From positions 1-8,646 of the forward strand of contig JACQQN010000138.1 in NCBI GenBank assembly GCA_016206995.1: a stretch of DNA of 8,646 nucleotides, given 5' to 3'. Position 1 is the first letter of the stretch. Each line of letters begins with the position of its first letter. Under the pieces are notes generated by a model. That model ran no database searches. It was not told the DNA's origin and saw only the letters and a list, made by a program, of their open reading frames with translations. Source of the DNA: Candidatus Omnitrophota bacterium (GTDB taxonomy: Bacteria; Omnitrophota; Omnitrophia; Omnitrophales; Abzuiibacteriaceae). A program made the translations under genes and the position numbers. Below are positions 1-6,284 of this stretch, one piece after another.

Positions 1-95
1 ATGATTTATAAAGATTATGTTTTAAAAAATAAGAGTCGCTCTTAAGACGAGCCCTTAGCCAACATTCAAAACTTTGGAGAAAAAGGAGAGTCATC
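1..95 (+). other. 5' leader region of the first gene, no gene seen
   Basis: This stretch is AT-rich at its start and contains a short hairpin-forming sequence at about 31-43 (AAGAG, TCG loop, CTCTT). A 14-codon open frame from position 1 to 45 has no ribosome binding site in view and is not called. I found no convincing -35/-10 pair. The promoter of the downstream gene, or the end of an upstream gene, may lie outside the window. Confidence 0.4.
81..88 (+). promoter_or_regulatory. Shine-Dalgarno site for the HAMP-like gene
   Basis: AAAAGGAG lies 7 nt before the ATG at 96. It is one of the strongest ribosome binding sites in the window and fixes the start of the small membrane protein. Confidence 0.8.
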
Positions 96-551
96 ATGGC
101 GCAAAATCAACGGAAGCTAATGCGGGTTTTTACAGCACATCCTCCGCAAAGATATTTTCTAATTCTTGAGTTTGGGATTCTGCTTGGTACGCTTGTTTTT
201 TTATTCGCGTTGATTATGTCCTCGCTGACTGAAAGTATTGGAGCTGCTTATCTTGCTGCACGGTCGGCGGATCAGTTTAATTCAATGGCGGATGGAATCG
301 TCACCGCACTCTTTATTAAGATTGTGATCCTTTTTGTCGTTGTGTTTTTGTTGAATGCTATTTTGAATTTATTGATGCTTGATCGAATGACAGGACCTCT
401 TGTCCGTGTTCAAAGAATTTTGGAAGAAATCGGGAAAGGGAAAATTTCAGATTCTAATTTCACGATTCGAGATGGAGATTATCCAGTGCCTCTCGCCCGA
501 GCACTTTCGAAAGCATTGGGTTATTTGAAGCATTTGCAGGCTGCGAAATAA
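96..551 (+). CDS. Small two-helix membrane protein with HAMP-like domain
   Basis: This 151-residue protein has two clear hydrophobic segments, at about residues 21-43 and 71-94. The loop of about 27 residues between them is probably extracytoplasmic. A cytoplasmic tail follows from about residue 95. The tail begins DRMTGPLVRVQ and continues with an amphipathic helix, a glycine-containing connector (EEIGKGK) and a second helix, which fits a HAMP-type linker with its conserved proline (P101). HAMP domains normally pass signals from a sensor to a kinase or chemoreceptor module, but no output domain follows here, so the protein is a stand-alone HAMP or a partner subunit. The start is supported by AAAAGGAG 7 nt upstream. 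The next gene starts 39 nt downstream and seems functionally unrelated. HAMP assignment is moderate; the biological role is unknown. Confidence 0.75.
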   Translation: MAQNQRKLMRVFTAHPPQRYFLILEFGILLGTLVFLFALIMSSLTESIGAAYLAARSADQFNSMADGIVTALFIKIVILFVVVFLLNAILNLLMLDRMTGPLVRVQRILEEIGKGKISDSNFTIRDGDYPVPLARALSKALGYLKHLQAAK

Positions 552-580
552 CTGTCATTTCCCCTTGTTTGTTCTATGAT
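552..580 (+). promoter_or_regulatory. Candidate sigma70-like promoter before the metE pair
   Basis: CTGTCA at 552-557 (4 of 6 matches to TTGACA) and TATGAT at 575-580 (5 of 6 matches to TATAAT) are separated by exactly 17 nt. Transcription would be expected to begin near 586-588, only a few bases before the ATG at 591. There is no Shine-Dalgarno sequence before that ATG, so a nearly leaderless mRNA would be consistent. The boxes could still be a chance match. Confidence 0.4.
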
Positions 581-590
581 GTCATGAATC

Positions 591-1571
591 ATGAAGACGA
601 CAGTTGCTGGAAGCTATCCCAAGATAGGTGATCTGACCGAAGAACAGAAGTTAAGGCATGCGCTTCATCAGTTTGATCGTCACGAAATTTCAGAAGAGAA
701 TCTTCAAGCCGTTCAAGAGGAAGTAACCCGCGAAGTCATTCAAGAACAAATTGATTCAGGGATCGATCTTGTGACGGATGGGTTGATTCGCTGGGATGAC
801 CCACTTACTTATCAAGCGGGGAAAATCCTTGGATTTAAGACCACCGGATTAACTCGCTATTTTGATACCAATACGTTTTATCGCGAGCCCATTGTAGCAA
901 CCCGCCTTGAATCCCGAAAACCACTTCTTGCAAGCGATTACCAATTTGCTGCATCGGTCAGTCAAAAACCCGTGAAAGCCGTGATGACCGGTCCTTATAC
1001 GCTCGCCAAGCTTTCAAAAAATGAGTTTTACCGAAATCTTGCCCAGCTTGCTTATGATCTCGCCTATATTTTTCACCAAGAGGCGATTTTCCTCGAGGAG
1101 GCGGGTTGCTCTGTGATCCAGTTTGATGAGCCCGCAATTCTTCACCATCCACAAGATTGGCAATTATTCTTACGGGTTTACGAAGTGGTTACCACAGGCC
1201 TTTCAAAAGCAGAGAAAGTTTTATTTTTGAATTTTGGAAATTTGGGCGAGCTCTATCCCAAAATTTGCAATATCCAAGTGGATACGATTGGTTGTGAACT
1301 GACGAAAGATCATCCTAACTGGAAAATTTTGAAATCAGCTTCTTTCACTAAGAGGTTAATGGCAGGTTTGATTGATGCGCGCAATACAAAAATGGAAACG
1401 GAAGAAGAAATTTTAGAGATCGTGCATCATCTTTCAGAAATAGTTCCACTCGAAAAAGTTTCTCTAGCACCAAGCCATGGCCTTGAGTTTTTGCCGAGAA
1501 GCGTTGCGCGGAAGAAGCTCACTCTTCTTGCAAAAGTAGCAAAGTCCTATCAAGAAACGAAGGTATCCTAG
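591..1571 (+). CDS. MetE N-terminal-domain-like protein (first half of split methionine synthase)
   Basis: This 326-residue TIM-barrel protein belongs to the cobalamin-independent methionine synthase superfamily and lies 1 nt upstream of a catalytic-type MetE half. From memory of E. coli MetE, several motifs match the N-terminal barrel better than the C-terminal one: YFDTNTFYREP at 90-100 (WFNTNYHYMVPE in E. coli) and AGLIDARNT at 258-266 (AGLINGRNV). VKAVMTGPYT at 128-137 and IQFDEPA at 176-182 are present in both barrels. Positions that bind zinc in catalytic barrels are changed: His to F212, the first Cys to N214 and the last Cys to H296; only E236 remains. The substrate-binding Glu of the DGE motif is L65. 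It is therefore probably non-catalytic and may act as a partner or structural half for the next gene. An independent role is possible. The ATG at 591 has no Shine-Dalgarno site. Confidence 0.75.
   Translation: MKTTVAGSYPKIGDLTEEQKLRHALHQFDRHEISEENLQAVQEEVTREVIQEQIDSGIDLVTDGLIRWDDPLTYQAGKILGFKTTGLTRYFDTNTFYREPIVATRLESRKPLLASDYQFAASVSQKPVKAVMTGPYTLAKLSKNEFYRNLAQLAYDLAYIFHQEAIFLEEAGCSVIQFDEPAILHHPQDWQLFLRVYEVVTTGLSKAEKVLFLNFGNLGELYPKICNIQVDTIGCELTKDHPNWKILKSASFTKRLMAGLIDARNTKMETEEEILEIVHHLSEIVPLEKVSLAPSHGLEFLPRSVARKKLTLLAKVAKSYQETKVS
1559..1564 (+). promoter_or_regulatory. Shine-Dalgarno site for the catalytic MetE half
   Basis: GAAGGT at 1559-1564 lies inside the end of the first metE-like gene, about 9 nt before the ATG at 1573. 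It supports that start and joint translation of the two halves. Confidence 0.55.
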
Positions 1572-1572
1572 T

Positions 1573-2586
1573 ATGTTTTTACCGACGACCAGTGTTGGAA
1601 GTTTGCCGAAACCTGATTATTTGGTGGAGGCACGCTCGAAATTTTCGAAAAAACAAACAACAAGAGAAGAACTTGCGGAATTAGAAAAACGTGCGACCAA
1701 AGAATGGATTGAATTTCAAGAGGAAATCGGAATCGATATTTTAGTTGATGGCGAAATGTATCGCGGTGATATGGTGACTTATTTTGCTGAAAACCTTGAC
1801 GGGTTTGCCATCAGCGGTTTGGTTCGTTCCTATGGAAATCGTTATTACAAGAAGCCAATTGCGGTTCATGACATCAAACGTTTGAGGCCGATTACCGTTG
1901 AATGGTATCAATACGCACAAAGTTTGACGAAAAAACCCGTCAAAGGCATGCTAACGGGGCCTTACACAATCATGGATTGGTCGTTTAATGAACATTACGA
2001 ATCGCGCCGTGACTTTTGTTTGAAGGTTGCGGAGATCGTTCATGAAGAAGCAGTTGATCTTGAAAAAGCAGGAGCTGCTTACATCCAAATTGACGAACCC
2101 GCCATTTCAGCGCGGCCCGAGGAGCTGGATCTTGCAATTGAAGCCATAGGAATCGCGACGCAGGGAATCAAAGCAAAAACGCTTACCCACATTTGTTACG
2201 GAAATTTCTCAAAAATTTACCCAAGAATGCTTTCCATTCCAGTTGACCAAATTGACCTGGAGCTTTCAAACAGCCATTTCGAAATGTTTAAGCTTTTCTC
2301 AAAATATCCTTTTACCAAAGAAATTGGACTTGGTGTTGTGGATGTCCATCGGCATACCATTGAAACCAAAGAAGAAGTAGTGACGCGGATCGAAAAAGCG
2401 CTCGGTGTTTTTCCAACGGCTTTGAAGATTTATGTGGATCCCGATTGCGGTTTGAAGACCCGGACGGTAGATGAAGCTAAAGCGAAACTCCGCGTGTGCG
2501 TTGAAGCGGCAAAAGAAGTCCGCGAAATTCTTTCTGATCGTTATGGCCCTGCGAAGTCCCAGTCAAGCGAACCCACACTTTCTTAA
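1573..2586 (+). CDS. metE: Core MetE, C-terminal catalytic methionine synthase domain
   Basis: This 337-residue protein corresponds to the C-terminal barrel of MetE, which transfers a methyl group to zinc-bound homocysteine to give methionine in the cytoplasm. The full two-barrel enzyme has about 750 residues. The zinc ligands are all recognisable: H206 and C208 in THICYGNF, E230 in DLELS, and C292 in DPDCGLKTR. Substrate residues E61 (DGEMYRGDM) and D174 (IQIDEPA), and the relay-type H259 (VVDVHR), are also present. ITVEW and YAQSL followed by KPVKGMLTGP closely resemble E. coli MetE. It starts 1 nt after the preceding MetE-like gene, so the two probably share one mRNA and may work together. 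The methyl donor cannot be read from sequence: it may be methyl-tetrahydrofolate, or a corrinoid protein as proposed for some folate-independent core-MetE families. The last 15 or so residues are a polar tail. Confidence 0.85.
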   Translation: MFLPTTSVGSLPKPDYLVEARSKFSKKQTTREELAELEKRATKEWIEFQEEIGIDILVDGEMYRGDMVTYFAENLDGFAISGLVRSYGNRYYKKPIAVHDIKRLRPITVEWYQYAQSLTKKPVKGMLTGPYTIMDWSFNEHYESRRDFCLKVAEIVHEEAVDLEKAGAAYIQIDEPAISARPEELDLAIEAIGIATQGIKAKTLTHICYGNFSKIYPRMLSIPVDQIDLELSNSHFEMFKLFSKYPFTKEIGLGVVDVHRHTIETKEEVVTRIEKALGVFPTALKIYVDPDCGLKTRTVDEAKAKLRVCVEAAKEVREILSDRYGPAKSQSSEPTLS

Positions 2587-2609
2587 GTTTTTTCATAAAA
2601 CTCAAAGAT

Positions 2610-2697
2610 AAACCAGCCATTTTAAGGTGGTTTCTATGAAATCAAAGTTTTCGCTTTTCTTGCTTTTTAAGGGGCTTCCATATATACTAACCACCTT
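2610..2697 (+). repeat. Overlapping inverted repeats upstream of hom (alternative stems)
   Basis: AAGGTGGTT at 2624-2632 has two possible partners. It can pair locally with 2610-2618 (AAACCA, bulged G, CC; 8 pairs with a 7-nt loop). It can also pair with AACCACCTT at 2689-2697, a perfect 9-bp inverted repeat 56 nt downstream. The two pairings exclude each other, which is the form seen in attenuator-type switches. No U-run follows the local hairpin, so it is a poor intrinsic terminator. The distal arm also overlaps the end of the -10 box region, so it could instead be a DNA operator. Confidence 0.35.
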
Positions 2698-2716
2698 TCA
2701 GCGGAGCAAAACCTAA
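2636..2716 (+). CDS. Possible 26-codon leader peptide upstream of hom
   Basis: An ATG at 2636 opens a 26-codon frame ending with TAA at 2714-2716, 4 nt before the hom ATG. It is preceded by AAGGTGG at 2624-2630, a near-consensus Shine-Dalgarno sequence with 5-nt spacing, better placed than the one before hom. The product is short, basic at its N-terminus (MKSKF) and hydrophobic, with the stretch YILTTFQ containing tandem ACC threonine codons. Three of 26 residues are Thr, far fewer than in classical thr leaders. If transcription starts at the promoter at 2660-2688, this ORF would not be in the mRNA. It would matter only on read-through from metE or from an undetected upstream promoter. Coding status is uncertain. 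Confidence 0.3.
   Translation: MKSKFSLFLLFKGLPYILTTFQRSKT
2660..2688 (+). promoter_or_regulatory. Candidate sigma70-like promoter for the hom operon
   Basis: TTGCTT at 2660-2665 and TATACT at 2683-2688 are separated by 17 nt. The -10 box matches the consensus at 5 of 6 positions and the -35 box has the important TTG. Transcription would begin near 2695, giving a leader of about 26 nt before the hom ATG. This is the best promoter-like sequence in the window and sits where an operon promoter is expected. Confidence 0.55.
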
Positions 2717-2720
2717 ATCT

Positions 2721-3998
2721 ATGCAATCACTTAAGATAGGCCTGTTGGGGCTTGGTAATATCGGAAGCGGTGTTTATTCACTCATCCGAAGAAAACGAAA
2801 CCTAGTTACTTCACGGAGCGGTGTCTCACTCGAGCTTGTCCGGATTGCGGACAAGAGGACAAAATTCCCATTTGCGGTACCAAAAACGCTTTTAACAAAA
2901 GACGCACGCTCCGTCCTGCGCGATCCACAGATCGATACCGTGATTGAATTGATTGGCGGGATCCATCCGGCGCTGGAATTTGTTCTGGAAGCGTTCCGAA
3001 ACGGAAAAGATGTGGTGACCGCAAATAAAGCGCTTCTCGCGGAATGTGGCGAGCAGATTTTTAGAACTGCAGAAAAATATGGCCGCCAGATTTTTTTTGA
3101 AGCAAGCGTAGGCGGCGGAATTCCAATTATTCAAGCGCTTCGAGAAGGGCTTGTTAGTAATCAAGTCCAGTCGATTCATTCAATTATCAATGGAACTTGT
3201 AATTTTATTTTGAGCGAAATGTCTGAGCGGCACATTGATTTTAATGTTGCTTTGAAGCAGGCTCAAGCAAAGGGTTATGCGGAAGCCAACCCCAAACTTG
3301 ATATCGAGGGAATTGATGCTGCTCACAAAATCACGATCCTTGCGAGTCTTGCGTTTGGGAAACTTGCACGATTTCAGGACGTTTATGCGGAAGGCATTGC
3401 CCAAATTAGGAGCGAAGATATCGCATTTGCTGATGAATTTGGTTACCGAATCAAGTTGCTTGCAATTGTTAAAAAAGTAACGGACGGTGTTGAAACGCGC
3501 GTGCAGCCGACGCTGGTCCCAAAAAATCATCTCCTCGCAAATGTAGGCGGTTCATTTAATGCCATTTTAGTTCGTACGGATGAGGCGGGAGACCTTCTTT
3601 TTTATGGCCGTGGGGCGGGGCAGAAACCAACAGCGAGTGCAGTGGTGGGTGATTTAGTTGCGCTTGCGAAGTCGCGGAGCGGGGAAGTAAAACCGCGCAC
3701 CTCGTTTCCGAAAGGAAGACTTAAAATCAAAGGGATTTCATCTATTTTGTCGCGCTATTATTTTCGGTTTCACGTCGTTGATCGGCCAGGCGTGCTTGCG
3801 CAAATTTCGAGTGTGCTTGGGAAGTATCAGATCAGTATTTCGGATGTCATTCAAAAAGAGTGGCGGGTAGGCAGCGTGGTGCCGCTCATTTTACTGACGC
3901 ATGCCGCGCATGAAGAGGCCGTTCGAAAAGCAGTGAAGGTGATTGACCAACTTTCTATTATTCGCGGGAAAAGCCAAGTACTGCGGATTGAGGAGTAA
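2721..3998 (+). CDS. hom: Homoserine dehydrogenase with C-terminal ACT domain
   Basis: This 425-residue cytoplasmic enzyme reduces aspartate-4-semialdehyde to homoserine with NAD(P)H, the branch point to threonine and methionine. It has an N-terminal Rossmann fold with GLLGLGNIGSGV at residues 7-18, then VVTANKALLA at 98-107 with the conserved K103, EASVGGGIP at 127-135 and NGTCNF at 157-162. The catalytic segment at 185-203 contains E188, D199 and K203 in DAAHK. YGRGAGQKPTASAVVGDLV (about 295-313) precedes an ACT domain at about 346-422, with VDRPGVLAQISSVL. Such domains usually bind threonine or another amino acid for feedback control. The length is normal for the family. The usual AEADP is AEANP (N190), a change outside the catalytic residues. 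GGAG at 2703-2706 is 14 nt from the ATG, a rather long spacing. thrC follows after 4 nt. Confidence 0.95.
   Translation: MQSLKIGLLGLGNIGSGVYSLIRRKRNLVTSRSGVSLELVRIADKRTKFPFAVPKTLLTKDARSVLRDPQIDTVIELIGGIHPALEFVLEAFRNGKDVVTANKALLAECGEQIFRTAEKYGRQIFFEASVGGGIPIIQALREGLVSNQVQSIHSIINGTCNFILSEMSERHIDFNVALKQAQAKGYAEANPKLDIEGIDAAHKITILASLAFGKLARFQDVYAEGIAQIRSEDIAFADEFGYRIKLLAIVKKVTDGVETRVQPTLVPKNHLLANVGGSFNAILVRTDEAGDLLFYGRGAGQKPTASAVVGDLVALAKSRSGEVKPRTSFPKGRLKIKGISSILSRYYFRFHVVDRPGVLAQISSVLGKYQISISDVIQKEWRVGSVVPLILLTHAAHEEAVRKAVKVIDQLSIIRGKSQVLRIEE
3991..3995 (+). promoter_or_regulatory. Shine-Dalgarno site that decides the thrC start
   Basis: AGGAG at the last codons of hom lies 7 nt before the ATG at 4003. 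It favours that start over an in-frame ATG at 3943, which lies inside hom and would add 20 residues that do not resemble the family. Confidence 0.75.
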
Positions 3999-4002
3999 AT
4001 CG

Positions 4003-5082
4003 ATGGTTTTGAAAAGAGTTCCTGTCAGAAAAATTGGTGTGATTGAGCGGTACCAAGAATTTCTTCCGGTCTCTGAGAAAACACCCATCATTTCTTTAAA
4101 TGAAGGCAACACACCCCTCATTTTAGCGGAAGCTCTTCCAGCGGAGTTAGGTCTCAAAAACGTTCGAATTTATTTTAAATTTGAAGGACTCAATCCGACC
4201 GGTTCTTTTAAAGACCGCGGGATGACCATGGCGGTTTCGAAGGCGCTTGAGGAGGGAGCAAAAGCCATTATTTGCGCGTCAACGGGAAATACAGCTGCTT
4301 CTGCCGCCGCGTTTGCTTCAAGGTGCGGTTTGAAATGTGTGGTTTTAATTCCAGAAGGAAAAATTGCGAAAGGGAAACTCTTGCAAGCGTATCGCTATGG
4401 TGCGAAGGTTGTCACCATTAAAGGAAATTTTGATCAAGCGCTCACTGTCGTGAAAGAAGCTGGCGCGAAATACCCAATTAAAATTGTCAATTCCATCAAT
4501 CCATTTCGAATTGAAGGCCAAAAAACAGCGGCCTTTGAAATTTGCGATGATTTGGGCGATGCGCCGGAATATCATGCGATCCCAGTTGGCAATGCAGGCA
4601 ACATTACGGCTTATTGGCGCGGCTATAAGGAATATAAAAAGGCGAATAAATCCGAGACGCTTCCGGTCATGCTTGGTTTCCAAGCGGCGGGTTCTGCGCC
4701 AATTGTTTTAAATCATGTTGTGGAAAAGCCCGAGACGATTGCAACCGCCATTCGGATTGGAAATCCTGCGAGTTGGAAAGGGGCTCTTGAAGCGCGTGAT
4801 GAATCAGGCGGTTTGATTGACAGCGTGACAGATGAAGAAATCACATGGGCTTATAAGTTTATTGCAGAACGCGAAGGCGTTTTTGCAGAGCCGGCGTCAG
4901 CTGCTGCGGTGGCAGGCGTTAAGAAGCTTGCAAAAAAAAATTATTTCAAGGAAGGTGCTCGGATTGTTTGTACTTTAACGGGATCTGGTTTGAAAGACCC
5001 GGATTTTGCATTAAGTTTCGATGATAAAATAGTTTTAGTAGAACCCACGGTGGACGCCGTGATGAAAGTTGTCAATGGGTGA
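4003..5082 (+). CDS. thrC: Threonine synthase
   Basis: This 359-residue PLP enzyme converts O-phospho-L-homoserine to threonine and phosphate in the cytoplasm. The fold-type II signature is clear: NEGNTPLI at residues 33-40, then NPTGSFKDRG at 64-73 with K70 as the expected Schiff-base lysine. STGNTAASAA at 93-102 is the substrate and carboxylate loop, IPVGNAGN is the PLP-phosphate loop, and TLTGSGLKD near the C-terminus is also conserved. The length is typical of the shorter bacterial and archaeal threonine synthases. The ATG at 4003 is chosen because of AGGAG upstream and the 4-nt gap after hom; an in-frame start at 3943 would overlap hom by 56 nt. The next gene begins 3 nt after the stop, so tight co-expression with the iPGM-like protein is expected. 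No allosteric N-terminal extension is present. Confidence 0.95.
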   Translation: MVLKRVPVRKIGVIERYQEFLPVSEKTPIISLNEGNTPLILAEALPAELGLKNVRIYFKFEGLNPTGSFKDRGMTMAVSKALEEGAKAIICASTGNTAASAAAFASRCGLKCVVLIPEGKIAKGKLLQAYRYGAKVVTIKGNFDQALTVVKEAGAKYPIKIVNSINPFRIEGQKTAAFEICDDLGDAPEYHAIPVGNAGNITAYWRGYKEYKKANKSETLPVMLGFQAAGSAPIVLNHVVEKPETIATAIRIGNPASWKGALEARDESGGLIDSVTDEEITWAYKFIAEREGVFAEPASAAAVAGVKKLAKKNYFKEGARIVCTLTGSGLKDPDFALSFDDKIVLVEPTVDAVMKVVNG

Positions 5083-5085
5083 ACA

Positions 5086-6282
5086 ATGAAATATATCGTG
5101 GTTGTAATTGATGGAATGAGTGACCACCCGTGTGAAGAGTTGGGTGGAAAAACGCCGCTTGAAGTTTCAAAAATTCCGAATTTGCATTACTTTACAAAAA
5201 GCGGAAAAGTAGGAAATGTTTCTTATATTTCGGAGCGTATGGAACCGACCTCGGCACTTGCGTCTCTTTCGCTTTTTGGCCACAATCCAAAAGATCACCC
5301 GGTAGGGCTCGGGCCGCTTGAGGCAGCTAATCTTGAAGTGAAGCTTGAAGATAACGAAGTTGCGTTTCGATTGAATTTTGTAACGGAATCTCAAGGCGTT
5401 TTGGCGGATGATACTGCGGGAAATATTACCACGAAAGAAGCGAAGGCGCTCATTGCTTACCTCAACAAACAACTTTCGAGCGAATTTGTAAAATTCTTTC
5501 CAGGGACAGGTTATCGCCACATTGCTGTGATTAAAGACGCAAAAGGGTTTGACGCACTTTCTGCACATTGTTTTCCACCTGAGCAAGTGATTGGCGAGAA
5601 GATAGAAAGCCACCTGCCGTCTGGAGCGGGTGCTGAGCTGATTAAAAAATTAATGTATGACACAAAACTTTTGTTGGATCAGCACGAAATCAATCACGTG
5701 AGAATTGATCTTAAGGAAAATCCAGCGAACATGATTTGGCTTTGGGCGCAGGGTGCGAAGCCAAAGCTTGCTAAATTTTCGGAACGTTTTGGAGGTATCT
5801 CGGGCGCCATGATTTCTGTGGATGACCACATGAAGGGCCTCGCGCGGCTGATGGGGCTTACAGTGGTTGATTTTCCTGTAGATTCTGAGATGGCGTATGA
5901 AACGGTTGCGGATTCCATGTTTGAAGTTCTTAAAGAAAAAGACTTTGTTTGCGTTCACATCCGATCATGCGATGAAGCCTCGCGGGCGGGAAATTTGAAG
6001 AAGAAAATCTCATCTCTCGAGGCAATTGATTACTATGTCATTAGCGCTTTAAAAGCCCATTATGAAAGTGAAAAAGAAATGCGGATTTTAATTACTTCTT
6101 TTTTGCCAACACCGTGGAAAACAAAAACATATGTGCGTGAATCCGTCCCGTTCATTGTGGCCGGGAAAAACGTGGTGTCTGATGAGATTGAAAAATTCTC
6201 TGAAGCAACTGCAAAACTTTCAAGTCTTAGATTCAAAGATGGCTTTAAACTTACAGATTATCTGATCACCGGGACAGAATAA
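5086..6282 (+). CDS. ApgM-like protein (iPGM / proposed homoserine kinase family) with degenerate metal site
   Basis: This 398-residue protein belongs to the alkaline phosphatase superfamily, in the archaeal-type cofactor-independent phosphoglycerate mutase group. Family features are IDGMSDHP at residues 8-15, LGGKTPLEVSKIPNL at 19-33, GPLEAANLEV at 76-85, FRLNFVT at 94-100, GYRHIAV at 142-148 and WLWAQG near 218-223. Homologues beside threonine genes have been proposed to be homoserine kinases, and here it directly follows thrC. However, active-site positions look altered against the family pattern as I remember it. D9, S56 and D296 remain. The Asp after the nucleophile Ser is A57, the DEAGH His is R300, the PDHPTP Asp-His pair is F339-L340, and the THT-type His is Y349. 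Classical mutase chemistry therefore seems unlikely. It could be a diverged kinase, a regulatory partner or a pseudoenzyme. No frameshift is visible. Start: ATG 3 nt after thrC, with weak GGGTGA overlapping the stop. Confidence 0.8.
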   Translation: MKYIVVVIDGMSDHPCEELGGKTPLEVSKIPNLHYFTKSGKVGNVSYISERMEPTSALASLSLFGHNPKDHPVGLGPLEAANLEVKLEDNEVAFRLNFVTESQGVLADDTAGNITTKEAKALIAYLNKQLSSEFVKFFPGTGYRHIAVIKDAKGFDALSAHCFPPEQVIGEKIESHLPSGAGAELIKKLMYDTKLLLDQHEINHVRIDLKENPANMIWLWAQGAKPKLAKFSERFGGISGAMISVDDHMKGLARLMGLTVVDFPVDSEMAYETVADSMFEVLKEKDFVCVHIRSCDEASRAGNLKKKISSLEAIDYYVISALKAHYESEKEMRILITSFLPTPWKTKTYVRESVPFIVAGKNVVSDEIEKFSEATAKLSSLRFKDGFKLTDYLITGTE

Positions 6283-6284
6283 AT

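Larger units (their letters stand above)
2587..2720 (+). other. Intergenic regulatory region between metE and hom
   Basis: This 134-nt gap is the longest in the window. It contains an imperfect hairpin (2610-2633), a 9-bp inverted repeat, a sigma70-like promoter (2660-2688) and a possible small ORF (2636-2716), each listed separately. There is no clear U-tract terminator after the metE pair, so read-through into hom remains possible. Confidence 0.6.

Noticed and set aside
1..45. 14-codon ORF starting at position 1
   Set aside because: It is too short and has no ribosome binding site in view or similarity to anything known. It may be chance in AT-rich sequence.
551..604. Inverted repeat ACTGTC (551-556) with GACAGT (599-604) as an operator around the metE start
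   Set aside because: It is only 6 bp with a 42-nt gap and one arm lies in coding sequence. This is easily expected by chance.
2610..2633. Intrinsic terminator after the metE pair
   Set aside because: The hairpin is AT-rich with a bulge and is followed by CTATG rather than a U-run, so termination is not supported. It was kept only as a possible regulatory stem.
3180..3530. 116-codon minus-strand frame inside hom
   Set aside because: It is antisense to well-conserved hom sequence and has no domain-like features.
3943..4002. Longer thrC start at 3943, adding 20 residues
   Set aside because: It lies inside hom in another frame and the added residues do not resemble threonine synthase. AGGAG with 7-nt spacing supports the ATG at 4003.
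5167..5613. 148-codon open frame on the minus strand
   Set aside because: It lies fully inside the iPGM-like gene on the opposite strand. Its product is rich in Cys, Arg and Phe with no recognisable domain, as expected for a shadow frame.
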